From assembly GCA_016785225.1 (NCBI GenBank), contig JAFBJZ010000656.1, forward strand, positions 124,001 through 188,000: 64,000 nucleotides of DNA, in the 5' to 3' direction. A program made the position numbers and the translations under genes. Below the pieces are notes generated by a model. It saw nothing but the letters and a program-made list of their open reading frames with translations, was not told the DNA's origin and ran no database searches. Shown in pieces: positions 22,396-33,500 of the stretch. The stretch is from Psettodes erumei (Eukaryota; Chordata; Actinopteri; Pleuronectiformes; Psettodidae). Numbering within the stretch: position 1 is the first letter of the stretch; the number at the start of each line of letters is the position of its first letter.

Positions 22396-22560
22396 CAGCT
22401 CCAGCTTACAGTGAATGACTGATGGGTGTTTAATCAGCCTGGAGCCTTTTTGAACTGTAGTATCAATTGCCTGAAAAGTCTGAATGTTCTGCAACAAATA
22501 GAACAATCTAAAGTTGGTCCAGTGTTGATCCCACTAACCCCCATCATCTCTCATCCAAGA
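22396..22560. other. noncoding, nothing recognised
   Basis: A short spacer with no recognisable feature. Confidence 0.45.
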
Positions 22561-22990
22561 TGACCTCAGGACCACTCTCCCCTTTTCAGTGTCACCCTAA
22601 TGGCCGAGCGTACTCTCCCTCTTTCTCCCTCTCTCGTCCTCGCATTCTAACACAATACAGTCATGTCCGGCCAATGAATCGATGGCTCTGTTTGAGGCCA
22701 TGAATGGACGGGAACGACAGAAAGTGAATAGAGCAGAGAGGAGAAAAGAGCAGTTTATGTGCAGATAGTTGTAGCGATGAAATAAATGGACGTAATGGAC
22801 TTGTGCAGATGGAAGACAGAGGAGGTCAGAGGGAGCTAGGGAGAAAGATGAAGACAATAACTTTGCTGCATCCCCCAGGGACTTCTGGGAGAAGGTCAGA
22901 GGTCACCGTGCTTGGGTGAGATTCATATCCGAAGCCCTGTTGGCCCTTAAACTCTGAGCGCTGGTACCAGCCTTTATTGCTCCAGACGTC
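22561..22990. promoter_or_regulatory. candidate conserved noncoding block
   Basis: Contains CCCTAATGGCCGAGCG, GGCCAATGAATCGATGGC (CUX/homeodomain-like) and GTAGCGATGAAATAAATGGACGTAATGG. A short TC tract interrupts the block near 22618. Regulatory function is inferred. Confidence 0.3.
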
Positions 22991-23724
22991 CTCTCTCATA
23001 ACCCCCTGCATTCCCTCTCTCTCTCTTTCATTTCCTTACCACTATTTGTAAAGCTCTCTCATTTGCTTCAGCATATGTCTGTACTTATATACATATGGGT
23101 ATATTGATGTATATAAATGTATATATGTACATGCCACTGAGATTACATATTTCATGTACAAGAAAGACCAAGCCAGTAAATGCTGTACGTGTTGATGTGA
23201 GTGCTCTGTTCTATCTTCCCAGCTCCAGCAGGTTTATATTGCTGGTGCAACTAGAGCCTGTCAGACAGAGGGCCCATGTCTAAGCCATGCCAGTCAGGCG
23301 GAACAGGGAAGTAAACTCTTAGTTGTGGGGATAGCCTATATAACTGAGACACAGGGGGGCTTTTGAATTACAGCCTTGGTCTTTGGCAAAGGTCTATGTT
23401 GGGTTAAGTGCCGGTTAGCAATCTGGTCAGGGAGTGATTATAAAATGTGAGGATGGCAACCTAAGAGCCTTAAATTTCCCTTTCAAAAAATCATAAATCA
23501 TTTAAATCATGAGTTTCAAGAAGATGAACTGAAATTTGAATAATCTCAAAGGACAAAATTTGATCGATGCAGTAAATTTCATGAGTATAAAGGAAAAAAT
23601 ATATTAAAATAATAAATAAATGAAAGAAAAAAAAAGATGACTGTCTTTCTTTCCTTTTGTGGTTTTACTGTTCTCCACTTCTGAGAAATTAGTAAAATCA
23701 GTGGCAGCATGGAAAAGAAAGTAA
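22991..23724. other. noncoding, AT-rich
   Basis: Contains a TC tract near 23013-23030, a TATA-rich stretch near 23080-23135 and an A-rich stretch near 23575-23635. No gene seen. Confidence 0.5.
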
Positions 23725-23886
23725 AAATATGAGGTACTTGTACTTTACTCAAGTACTCCCATTTTATGGCACAATGCACTTCTACTCAACTGCAAGAGGC
23801 ATGTTTATCACAATTTTAGTTGGAACAGAATACTTTCACAGTGTGGAATTATGAAAACTTCACTCTGAATACTTCAGCCATTACAA
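23725..23886 (+). mobile_element. AGTAC-rich teleost repeat, internally deleted copy
   Basis: The left part (GGTACTTGTACTTTACTCAAGTACTCCCATTTTATG, then CTTCTACTC) and the right part (TTTTAGTTGGAACAGAATACTTTCACAGTGTGG, then CTCTGAATACTTC) are consecutive pieces of a high-copy percomorph repeat that I recall, with the middle missing. I do not know its class name. It abuts the Tc1 relic. Confidence 0.6.
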
Positions 23887-23989
23887 ATCAGTCAGTTGAA
23901 TCCAGTACTGTGAAGTCTTTTTTTCTTAGACCTTCTGTTGATTTGAGCTGAGACTATGGCAAACAATAGTTTTCTTTTTCCTGGAAAGG

Positions 23990-25111
23990 GACACAAAGTC
24001 ATCCCAGACTTTAGACATTAATCACTCCACAGTCAGACAACCTGTCTATAAATGGAGAGATTTAGTTCTGCTCCTACTTTCCCTAGAAGTAGGCATCAAG
24101 CTAAGATGACTCCAAAGACACTCCACAGAATGCTCAGTGAGGTAAAGAAGAAGCCCAGAGTATCAGCTAAAGGATTAAAGGAATCAGTGGAGCAGGTTAA
24201 TATCTCTGTTCACAAGTTTACAATACGTAAAGCATTCAGCCAGGCGCAAAGAGTGGCAGGACAACATGGAGGAAACCGCTGCTCTCCAAAAACAACATCA
24301 CTGCGTGCCTGAAGTTTGTCAAAGAGCACCAACATCAGTGGGGAAAATTTTTGTGAACTGATGAAAGTATGGTTGAATTGTTAAACAAACATTTAGGACT
24401 GTTAATGGTGTAGAACAGGCACTGCATACCAACATGAAAGTGGTGAAGTACGGTGGAGGGAGCATCATGATTTGGGGCTTTGCTGCTTCTGGGCCTGGAC
24501 ATTTTTTCACCATCGAGGGGAAAATTAATTCCCACGTTTATCAAGGTATCTTAGAGGATAACGTCACAGTGGCACTCACCAGCTGATGCTCTGTAAATGT
24601 TGGGTAATTCAGCGGGACAGTGACCCAAAATATCAAGGTAAATCCTCTACAGTATGACTTCAAACAGAATATCCACCTTTTGGGGTGGCCCAGTCAGAGT
24701 CCAGACCATAATCCAAAAGAGATGCTGTGGAATGAGCTTAGAAAGCCAGAGAAGAATAAGTATGTCTGAGCTGAAGTGGTTCTGCAGGAAGAACGGTCCA
24801 AATTTCCTCCTGAACGTTGGCCATGTCTGACCCACATCTACTGGAAGAGTTTGTTTGAGGTTAGTGGTGCCAAAGGAGGTTTGACTTCCATTACTTATTA
24901 TTCATTTATTTTTGGCACCATCACTCTCAGTGTTTAATGGGTTTGGTTCGATGAAGACAGAGACAATTGTGATTGTTAGTTTGTGTGTAATTAGCTTCAG
25001 TACATTATGGTTTTGTCGTGTGATTAAATAATTGGGAGATTAAGATCAGATGACTTTTAATAATTTAATATAGGTCAGTCCAAAGGGGTCACATTTTTAG
25101 GTGCTACTGCA
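23990..25111 (+). mobile_element. Tc1-like DNA transposon, decayed
   Basis: The transposase coding is recognisable in pieces across three frames. The helix-turn-helix region spans about 24010-24260 (PRSRHQAK and SEVKKKPRVSAK, typical of the Tc1 paired-like domain). TDES (24357-24368) is the first catalytic Asp region, DSDPK at about 24616-24630 the second, and WPSQSPDHNPKEMLW (24686-24730) the Glu block. Stops and at least two frameshifts interrupt it. AAAGGGGTCACATTTTTAGGTGCTACTGC (25082-25110) resembles a fish Tc1 right terminus. The left terminus was not located. Confidence 0.85.
24052..24312 (+). pseudogene. Tc1 transposase N-terminal fragment
   Basis: An 86-codon open remnant of the transposase DNA-binding region. 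It stops before the catalytic core, which continues in a different frame from about 24306 (CLKFVKEHQHQW, then an in-frame stop, then TDES). It cannot encode an active enzyme: the reading frame shifts here and again before the third catalytic block. Confidence 0.75.
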
Positions 25112-25582
25112 AATTCTGTGAGACAAACTTTGTCGTTGTTAGTCTTCCTTTAAAGGCAGATCAAAGAGCAGAGCTAATTTTAGAACTACTGCATTTACAG
25201 GAGTTTTAGAGTTGATGCATTGAAATATCTTGAATGTCACAAGTACTTAATTCAATGGATTTTGCCAGAAACAGACATTCCCATCTCAGGTTCTGTTATA
25301 TTGATGTCGTAATAACAAAGGTTTTAACCATATCGCCCACAAGCCGTCAAAAACCAACCTGGTCTCCTACAAATTATATTTACATAGGGCTAATTTTCAG
25401 CCACAAATATTCAGTCAGACATGCATCAACATAATGACGAAATCAACATTTGCCAAGGTGCAAAATATTAATAGTGAAGATTCAGTGTGTGACAAAATGT
25501 TTTAATGTTTGTTGTCTGCTCTTGCATTTGGTGAAGTTTATGGACTGACTGTAAGAAGTGACTTACAGCACAGTGTGTGTTT
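25112..25582. other. noncoding, nothing recognised
   Basis: AT-leaning sequence. No feature supported. Confidence 0.5.
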
Positions 25583-25672
25583 AATTTAACCGAAATCATC
25601 ATTTTTCCCTAACCTTCCCTGACCAAAGTGCTTTTGTTGCCTCAAACTAACCTCATGCAGGAGCATGTGGAC
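25583..25672 (+). mobile_element. short dispersed teleost repeat, decayed
   Basis: The word order TTTAACCGAAATCATCATTTTTCCCTAACCTTCCCTGACC, AAAGTGCTTTTGTTGCCTC, AAACTAACC fits a repeat that I recall from many teleost sequences (TTTCCTAACCCTAACCAAGTGGTTTTGTTGCCTAAACCTAACC type). The element class is unknown to me. Confidence 0.5.
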
Positions 25673-27700
25673 CCCACTCTCTGCACTGCAGTACAAAACT
25701 GTAACTACTCAAAAAAATGTTGTGCCTGAGAACATAATACAGACTTCAAATTGTTAAATACCGGGGAAAATAGATAAGTAGCATAATTTCTTGGAGACAA
25801 GGTTACAACAAAGCACAGCGTATCTGTGCACTTACCAGATTCCATCAAACAGTGAAACCATGTGAAAATATAGCTCCGTGTGAGAGGGGCAGGCTGGAGT
25901 TAAAGGCCACGGTGAACTCTAGAGCTCCGTGACCCAGACATGGACCTCAGGGTATTGGTGAGGTGTATCAGTGTTGGTGCTGTTTGGCTGTAACTGAGCC
26001 AGACTGACAGCTGCTGTCTGTCTGCCGCTCTCTGTCATCAGCTGCGGGTCATGTACCAACACCGTGCACGTACCAAGCACCAACCACCTGGCTGCATGCG
26101 GGACGTGATATATATAGCCTGGATCACAGCAAGCTCTGGCATGTGCATGTGTGCATGTGTGTATGGAAAGAGAATAAAAATACCTCACTCTGAGGAAAGA
26201 GCGTAAATGCTGGAATTTGATTTAGATATAGTTTCAAGTTTAGTTAAAATTGGTTCTATTAATTAAATTTAAAAAAAACCTTTACAACCTAAAATCTGAA
26301 AATTGTTCTTCAAAATCTCAAAATTACTAATTTATTTATTTAATAGTATTTATTATTACTAATAATGGAATAATGTATGCCTTTTTAACTATATGAAAGC
26401 CATTAGATACAATATACCACACAAAGTGATTAAGAAATCTTGTATATTACCTTGTATTTATGTGTGCCTGTGGACATTGATGGCATGCACAGAATGGGTG
26501 TGTATGTTACAGCCTGTTGAAAAGAGCATGTGCACATAGGGTCGTATACAGTGGTATTCACATAGCTGTAATCACCAATCGTGTCACAAGCCCAGTCTAT
26601 ATTTAAGCAGTGTTGTGGGTGTTTTGGGTGAAGCAAAGGTCAGCTGTACTGTACATCTGGTCGTATGGCTACATGGCATATTCCACTGACTCTACAATGG
26701 CACAGAAGGGATGGGGTCATGTTTGTGACCGTCATCACTCTCTGTCCAACTGCAGCCAGTAGGAAGGTTGTAGGAAGGTTGCAGGAAAACATTTCAAAGT
26801 TGCTTGTTTGTGACTGGTAAATTTGCCTGACACCACCTGTTATTGTTTCCGCTGACATCAAATCAAATGCTCAGGTGTGATTGCGAAAACAATTACAATG
26901 TCTTTTATTCCTGAATAACCCCACTGTATCTCTGGCTATTACAAGGCTTTACATATGTTCATTCATGCACCACCAGTGACTATATGCATTAATTTAGACA
27001 TACAGAAAGCACTCTGAGAGTGCAGACCTCTGACTGGACAGGGAATAGAACCAGGGACTTGCTGCTCAGGAGCAGGAGCAATCTTTATGCATTTATGGAG
27101 ATGTGATTCAAAATGTGAAATTTTACCCAATTGAAAAATTTGGAGACCATTGAACCAGACACTGATCCAGATTGCTCCCAAAATATGATGGTTACTAAGT
27201 TTGACTGAGAACCACCTCTTTGCAAATCAGTCCATTGATTTTTGCGTAATCCTGCCATCGAACACACAAATATGACAGATTACACAACCTCCTTCTCAGA
27301 AAGAAACAACAAAACATCAAACAAGCATACCATAAATAGCCAAGCAACGTGCATACATTGTTCAACCCTGAAAATAGATTGCAGTATTTGGCTGTTGTTG
27401 TGCTTTATGAAAGACACTGGCAATAGCAACTGATCAACTGTGTGAGTGAGGCCAGTAGCATGCACAGACTCTGTGGTAACTTTACTTACTTAATCACATT
27501 AATTACTTAGCAGTAACTAAGTCATTATTTACTAAATTGGAAATCAGAAGTCTAAAATAAACAAAGTTTAAAATAAACATTTGAAAATTCCCTAATTTTT
27601 TTCTATTCTGAAAAACAGAAATTCTGAGCTGTACATATCAACTCAGCTCAACATTTTTGCATGCTGACTGAATGAGCGTCAAACATTGTGGGAGAGAAAT
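25673..27700. other. noncoding, mostly unrecognised
   Basis: Stop-rich, AT-leaning sequence. The stretch at about 27035-27065 (GGGAATAGAACCAGGGACTT) resembles, on the minus strand, a tRNA-type B box or a decayed SINE fragment, but no A box or full structure is present. The very AT-rich part is at about 26220-26400. Confidence 0.45.
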
Positions 27701-27707
27701 GCACCCC

Positions 27708-27745
27708 TGACCATTTTATTAAGCACACCTATGAATTTATTAGCG
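27708..27745 (+). mobile_element. possible teleost repeat terminus
   Basis: CATTTTATTAAGCACACCT resembles the ACTTTATTAGGTACACCTG start of a widespread fish repeat. Only about 20 bases match, so this is tentative. Confidence 0.3.
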
Positions 27746-28038
27746 AGCACTCCCTATATTTCCAGTTCTATGATCAAAACATCCCAGAAACAAGTTTATT
27801 ATTATTCACAGTACAGTAAATACATGACTACATACTGACTGTTAAGCAACTTCAATGTAACATCTCCAAAACTAAATGCATGTAAATCAGCATTGGTTGT
27901 GAGTTGTGAGGCTGGGGGTTGTGAGTTGTGGGAGTATCTGTTTCCACACACAAACCACTCAGTCTGAGCTAATCCCCATGTCGCCTCTCCAGCAACTCCA
28001 GCCCTGTCCTCTGGCTCAGGGCACAGGGCAGACCTCAG

Positions 28039-28058
28039 GGGTCAGGGGTCGGGGGTCA
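28039..28058 (+). promoter_or_regulatory. triple DR1-spaced GGGTCA array
   Basis: GGGTCA (28039-28044), GGGTCG (28046-28051) and GGGTCA (28053-28058) follow each other with a strict 7-base period, that is, with one-base spacers. This equals overlapping DR1 sites for nuclear receptors such as RXR, COUP-TF or HNF4. It could also be a small G-rich tandem repeat that arose by slippage. Confidence 0.5.
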
Positions 28059-28089
28059 GGGCAGCTTCTTGGGCTGGACAATAGCCAAA

Positions 28090-28103
28090 GCGCCACCTGG
28101 AGT
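28090..28103 (-). promoter_or_regulatory. CTCF-like core motif
   Basis: Read on the minus strand the site is ACTCCAGGTGGCGC. It fits the widely used consensus CCASYAGRKGGCRS at 12 of 14 positions, including all eleven of the rightmost. The orientation is minus. Occupancy is unknown. The same bases contain the E-box CACCTG. Confidence 0.4.
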
Positions 28104-28305
28104 AAATCAGCAGCCAGCTCAGGCGATTGCCCGTGACAGCCACCATTACCGAGGCCAAATAAACATGGAGGAGGCAAGGGATTGTGGGTAAATCTTTGTG
28201 AATATCCCTGAACACATCTGCAGATGCATTCGCCGGCTCTGTCTGAGCTGATTTCCAAAGGGCCACTGCTAACTGTTGCCCCAGCATCACCCCAAACTCA
28301 CCTCC

Positions 28306-28829
28306 CTCCAACCCCGTGTGTGTGATTAACTGTTAGAAGTGGAGAAGGTGAAGGGCCTAGAGAGGAGTGTATCACGCAGAGGGGAGGGGTGTTAGACTGA
28401 GGTGTGTGTTTCTGAGTGTGTGTGTGTGCGCTGAGGTTGGGGGGTTTCACTGAAGGGAGAGCTTTGTTTTTGGACTCGTATTTCATTGAGCAGACTTGTT
28501 GTTTGTTGGTTCAAATCCACTCCATGTGTTGATGTGAGACAGAGATGGAGCCTGAGCTGGAAATAGTCTGCTTGTCCTTCTCTTTGCATGTTTGGATAAA
28601 TTAATGGTTGGATGTATACACAGTATATGAGTGTATAGATATGTGTATAGTTGTGTCTGTTTGCTTTGTCAGAAAGTATATATTACAGTTCATGCAGTGT
28701 AAGTGTAAAAAAAAAAACCCTTTGCATGAAGCAGATGCAGAACACCAATATAATGCTGTATGATTGTACATGAACTTGTTGTATCTCACTATCAGTCATC
28801 ATACCAATAGATCTATTATCCTTGATTAT
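28306..28829. other. noncoding, nothing recognised
   Basis: TG-rich text near 28399-28430, and an A-run at about 28708-28718. No gene seen. Confidence 0.5.
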
Positions 28830-29080
28830 AAAGTACAGTGCATCATTATAGATATAGATAAATTCCTAAACAGTGCACAAAGTAGTAGCGCATCAATACT
28901 AGTATTCCAATTTGTAAATAATAAGGGTAATTCTGCATAATGAGCAGTTTTATTTCCAGCGGTACATCCTGATGCTAATACCTCTGGTCTTTTTAAGGTA
29001 AGTAAACAAATGACTTTTAGGACTTTTAGTTGTAATGGAATATTTTCACACTAGGGTACTGAACATTTACCTAAGCAAAA
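28830..29080 (+). mobile_element. AGTAC-rich teleost repeat, right half
   Basis: In order: AAAGTAGTAG, GCATCAATACTAGTATTCCAA, TTCTGCATAATGAGCAGTTTTA, CTGATGCTAATACCTCTGG, GACTTTTAGTTGTAATGG, AATATTTTCACACTAGGGTACTG. This order agrees with the right half of the same high-copy percomorph repeat as at 23725-23886. The copy is clearly old. Confidence 0.65.
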
Positions 29081-29445
29081 CACATTTGCCGCTTTTGCCC
29101 TTGTAATACTTATTTGTAAAGCTTGTTATATATTATAAATTATATCCATGTATATTGGTAGAACTGGCTCTTATGAAAGGGATTGCAAAAGTGATTAAAA
29201 CATAAATCAGTAAGTTGTATAAGGTTGAGTTGAGAGTTATCATCTTTTGGTCTTATGTTTTCACAGAGTTGTAACTATTTACTATTCCACTGCTTCCTTT
29301 GTCCTGGTGAAAATGGGAAAACTGTGATTTATTGTTTTTTAATTTGAGACTTCAAGGCAATAAAACTAACGAGAAAGTTTGAGGCTGTGTGCAGATTTTA
29401 TATCCACAGTGTGTTTTGATATTTGAATGGACTTGCCTCGGTGGT
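29081..29445. other. noncoding, AT-rich
   Basis: No feature recognised. Confidence 0.5.
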
Positions 29446-29452
29446 GGAGGCT

Positions 29453-29478
29453 GGGCGGGCTGGGGGTTGGGGTGGGGG
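29453..29478 (+). other. G-quadruplex-capable run, plus strand
   Basis: G3-C-G3-CT-G5-TT-G4-T-G5 satisfies the classic quadruplex pattern with loops of one or two bases. Short loops usually favour a stable structure. Confidence 0.7.
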
Positions 29479-30590
29479 TGTGAGGTGGGTAGCATAACTC
29501 TGTTTTGGATACCAAAGACCCAGTGATAACCACAGTGGTCTCTCTGGCTCCAGCTGAACCTCACTGTAGCTGGTCAGCAGCAGCCACCGCTGGGCTACGG
29601 CTGTGTTTTGTGCTGTGAGCCTGTCTCCTGTGTGATCATATTCAGTTTATTGCACCTCAAGCCTCCGTCTATAAGGGAAGAGTTGGGGAACCAGAGGTGG
29701 GTGAGACTGGGAGTGAATATAAAGCTGAGTAGTAGGAAAGAGAGATTTGATACATGCTCATTGGCTCTGGAATGATTTGTTTAAATACATGCTGTCAATT
29801 TTGGAAGTCTTTCATATCATTATTATAAAGCAGATACTAGTGGAAAAAAATCCAATGATGTTAGAGATTGTGGGGTTGGATCCTCTTTGGGTAAAATAGC
29901 AATCATGTGGGGAGAACAGCAATCTAAGGCATTCTAGAAATGTGTTAAAACATTTTCTTAAAGATTTTCCTTTTTTGGAATTTTGCCTTTATCTGACAGT
30001 GACAACACAGACAGGAAATAAGGGGGCAGTGGTATGCATCTTAGTCTAACTTTATTTTGATTAGCCAAGTGTAACAGATACTCAACAATAATACAGAGTG
30101 GCTGTATTTAAATTACTAGATAAAGTGTATCTCATTCTTGGGTGTGTAGTTTTTAAATGCGCATCAGATCAAAGACATTTTTTTCATGCCAAGTATGATA
30201 GCAGACAGATCTACAATGTTTTTCTACTGAAAATAGTATCAGTAGCATTAGCCAATAAAATAACTGTACAGGAAAATGAACAAGTTATTTCTATATCTTG
30301 TGTTTATTTATGTTGTTGATTGGTAAGAGAATTATACGCATTTCTGTGCATCCATATGTCAGTGTTTATCTATGTAAAAGAGACTGTATTTGTTTTCTGT
30401 ATCTGTCTCCATGTCTGTGTGTATCTGCGGCTTTGTGTGTCAGTGCCACAGTTTTATTTGTCTCTTGCTACAGAGGATCCAGCGAGTTCTGAGCACTTGG
30501 AGGGATAAGGGGGTGGTTGGTGGTGGATGGATGTTAGTGGCGGGGAATCCGCTGGGGCTGTTTGGTGGGTAATGGTCAGAGGTTTCAGCA
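29479..30590. other. noncoding, nothing recognised
   Basis: A weakly G+C-richer part at about 29520-29640 (CCCAGTGATAACCACAGTGG) may be conserved. The remainder is AT-leaning with no gene or repeat identified. Confidence 0.45.
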
Positions 30591-30595
30591 GACCA

Positions 30596-30618
30596 CCCCC
30601 ACCCCCCCCCCAACCCCC
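30596..30618 (-). other. C-run, quadruplex-capable on minus strand
   Basis: C5-A-C10-AA-C5 gives four or more G3 runs with short loops on the minus strand. Confidence 0.65.
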
Positions 30619-30639
30619 TTTTCCCAGCCCTCAGCCACC

Positions 30640-30800
30640 CTGTCATTAGGGTGACAGTCAGGTCCTGTTTAGCCCCAATTGGCCATGCTAATAACAGTTT
30701 TAATAACCCGGGCCCATGTAATATTTCACTGCTGTTTGGACCGCGATGTCACGCTAAGAGCCCAGCGATGGAAAAAACGCTTCACCGCCACAAGGATGGA
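30640..30800. promoter_or_regulatory. candidate conserved noncoding block
   Basis: CCAATTGGCCATGCTAATAACAGTTTTAATAACCCGGGCCC, then CTGTTTGGACCGCGATGTCACGC: a dense mix of homeodomain-like AT cores and G+C words with no simple repeat. It sits directly after the C-run. It is inferred to be regulatory. Confidence 0.35.
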
Positions 30801-31665
30801 ATGACTGGGTGAACTCTGTCCGGGGATGTGTGAGTTTGTGTGTGTATCTATGTTTTTGTAAATGACAGACTGACCATAGTGTAAATTCTGCTCTGCATTT
30901 CAGCTACGATTTGTTTGTCCTTGTGTGTCCTTTTTATACGTGTACATGTGTGCGTCTGCATGTACTTTCCTCACACAGATGCTCGTCTGTTCTGACTCAG
31001 CTCATGTCCGCCGCATAGATTTGTGTGCATGTTTGCGCGCACACCTGTTTCTGTGTCTGTGTTTGTGCAGCAGATTAACTCACTGACCGCATGTTAATCT
31101 TTTACTGTGTGTAGGGTGTTATATAAGGCTTTTCCTGTTTCGACAGCAAAGCAGGGAGCAGTCGGGGCAGCTGTAGGGACGCTGTAAACACAAACATGTA
31201 CATTACTGCACTTACATGCTCGGGCCCATTCATGACTGTCATCAGGTTGCATCAGGGAAAGGTCAGACTTACACTGCAGCTGCAGTGCCTGCAGACGCAT
31301 GAAAGAATTTTTATGATTTATGACAGCAGAGTCTGATTGGGTATGAAAAATAGCTTAAAATTTCCAAAGTATTGCAAATATATTTTTAGGCACACTTCAG
31401 CTGAGAAAATCAAAATGATGAATGTGGGTGTAGTAAGCAATTACACTGGATAGAGCTTATTCACCCAAAGAACTATGCTCATATAGAACAGTCCCAGAGG
31501 TCAACATCCATTGTCAACAAAGTCACAAAGAGAGACGTGTAGAATGATGTAGAGGTTGAAATGGCGGTTGGAAGCTCAGCATATCTGGGGGGTCCCTTTA
31601 TGTATATCCAATTACTTTATAACAATTAAAAAAAAACTGTTACCACAGTGTTTCACTTCCCTTAA
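30801..31665. other. noncoding, TG-rich in part
   Basis: Scattered TG tracts between 30825 and 31070. No gene or repeat family recognised. Confidence 0.5.
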
Positions 31666-31667
31666 CC

Positions 31668-31965
31668 ATAATTTAAAGGTTCGATATGTAGTTTTCCTGT
31701 AAACAAAAAGTCTGTTTACAGTCAGTGTTAACTCACTAAAACACACAGCCCTGAGGTCTAGCACGTGTCTTGAATGCATTTCCATCGTCATACACTATTT
31801 GCAAAGATGGTTTACATCTGCCACCAACAGATGCAGGAATGTGTATCACTTCACCTGTGTGCTTGTACACACGTGAGAAACATACAGGTAGGTACTCATA
31901 AAATGCATTGCTCCAGAGTGTAAACAGTGGTCAAAAACTCCACACAGTGGTAACCACAGTTTCTT
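31668..31965. mobile_element. possible dispersed repeat, unclassified
   Basis: It begins with TTTAAAGGTTCGATATGTAG, resembling the TTAAAGGTCCAGTGTGTAG start of a frequent fish repeat, and contains GCCACCAACAGATGCAGGAATG. The match is weak. The boundaries are guesses. Confidence 0.25.
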
Positions 31966-32510
31966 TCCATACACACTTTTCTCTAACATAATAACATAAC
32001 TAACATACTAGTAAATACTATCACTACAACTGTAGAATAATGCAATTTAAAAGAAAATATTGATGTTAAACATAAAATAATCTGGGAATTTGCATCATCA
32101 ATATGGAATTATATGTATAGTACATTAATAGTTACTTGATGCTACAAAGTGCATGGTTAGTTCTTTGTAAAAATACTTTTCAGATGAATCCACTTACACA
32201 AGGTTGCAGTAATCTCAGTCAGTCAAAGTGGGTATCACCCTGGCAACAAATCCTACCAACTACGATGTATCACTCCAGAGTGGCATCATAGCCTTTCTAT
32301 GATGCTACAGTATCATGTCACAGGTACTTTGGACAGAGGGGATGATATACTGACCAAAAATTATTAAAGTTATATTACGATTGGCTGGAAAATCTGAACC
32401 TATTCTTTATGAGCTATTTCAAAAATATTGAGTAATTTTGTCAAATCCTTAGTTTCCAATCAACCTCCAACTTGATTTGAGTGGAAAATGCTGAGATGTA
32501 AACCCTACTT
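31966..32510. other. noncoding, AT-rich
   Basis: Nothing recognised. Confidence 0.5.
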
Positions 32511-32512
32511 CA

Positions 32513-32567
32513 AACACACACACACACACACGCACACACACACACACACACACGCACATGCACACGC

Positions 32568-32624
<57 letters not shown>
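32513..32624 (+). repeat. (CA)n microsatellite, longest in window
   Basis: About 112 bases of CA with a few CG and TG interruptions between 32531 and 32573, followed by about 27 pure units. It is likely to be highly polymorphic. Confidence 0.98.
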
Positions 32625-32626
<2 letters not shown>

Positions 32627-32689
32627 GCTAGCTGCTTCAGCTCCTTCCACTCATGGTTTTGCCAAAGAGGCAGAGAACGAGACAGTCTG

Positions 32690-32990
32690 TGCGAGCGGAG
32701 CGAAACCTAATCCTCTGGCAGCCCTCACCTTCGGTCAGTGCTGTGAAAGATAAAGACTCAGGGGGAAAATGGGCCTGGGAATCCAGCTAGCGTTGGCTTT
32801 TATTGGGCAGCCCACATCACAGAGGGGACCTTGAGCAGGTCTTAGCCCACCAAAGAGGGCTGGAGACAGAGGCCCCGTGGAGAGAGCCGGCCCCGACAGC
32901 GGCTGGGGGAGCATCAGGGATGAGCCGGGGAGCTCTTTCATTCCCTGCCAGCATGCAGATTGCTTCCAACTGGACCCACAGACAAAACAC
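32690..32990. promoter_or_regulatory. candidate conserved noncoding block
   Basis: Features such as AAAGATAAAGACTC, CCAGCTAGCGTTGGCTTTTATTGGGCAGCCC, GAGCCGGCCCCGACAGCGGC and GCATGCAGATTGC occur in a G+C-rich, repeat-free context directly after the long CA tract. Open frames on both strands lack any domain. Confidence 0.35.
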
Positions 32991-33484
32991 AACTCCAAAA
33001 GAAAAGAGAGGGACAGACTAACAGGCTCATCCACACAAACCTGTCAACAAATCACACAATATCAATAAACTAAAGTTATGGTCTTAAAGGACCAATCCTA
33101 GTACATTTTGCAGGTTTCAATCAAATATACAGTACTTTTCACCACAGCTGACCACAGTTTCTAACTAATTTTTTTGCTGTTTCAAGCAACTCTTGGTTTT
33201 CACTCATCCCTGTCCAGGACATCTGCTGACAGACTCTTGAAACATATAATCCATCGGACTGTTTTGTCAAAGTTGGCAAATGATGCAGAGACTTTTCTGC
33301 TCTTATTCTGCCTCACCATGCAGTAGTAGTGCCATGTGGACAAAGATTTATGTAGATTTGAGATCCACTATGACAGTTTACATAACCCAAGCGAGCTTCG
33401 AATATCTGCTAATTGATTTTCATGCTGTACAGAAACCGGAGGCCTCCTTTGACTTCCACAGTATGTGAAATACATTTAGTACTT

Positions 33485-33500
33485 CACCTTCATGAAGGTG
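33485..33500. repeat. perfect 16-bp palindrome
   Basis: CACCTTCA followed directly by TGAAGGTG, its exact reverse complement. Confidence 0.9.

Larger units (their letters stand above)
27935..28305. promoter_or_regulatory. strong candidate regulatory/insulator block
   Basis: A G+C-rich, non-repetitive block. It has a triple GGGTCA-type array (28039-28058), an ACAATAG SOX-like word (28078-28084), a CTCF-like core with an overlapping CACCTG E-box (28090-28103), CGATTGCCCGTGACAGCCACC and AGCCAAT-like words. Motif density is the highest in the window. It is inferred to be a cis-regulatory element. Confidence 0.45.

Noticed and set aside
27010..27065. tRNA-like B-box sequence on the minus strand
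   Set aside because: GGTTCTATTCC resembles a B box, but no A box, acceptor stem or anticodon arm could be built. At most a decayed SINE piece.
32513..32624. CRISPR-like or other ordered array
   Set aside because: It is a plain (CA)n microsatellite with interruptions, without spacers.
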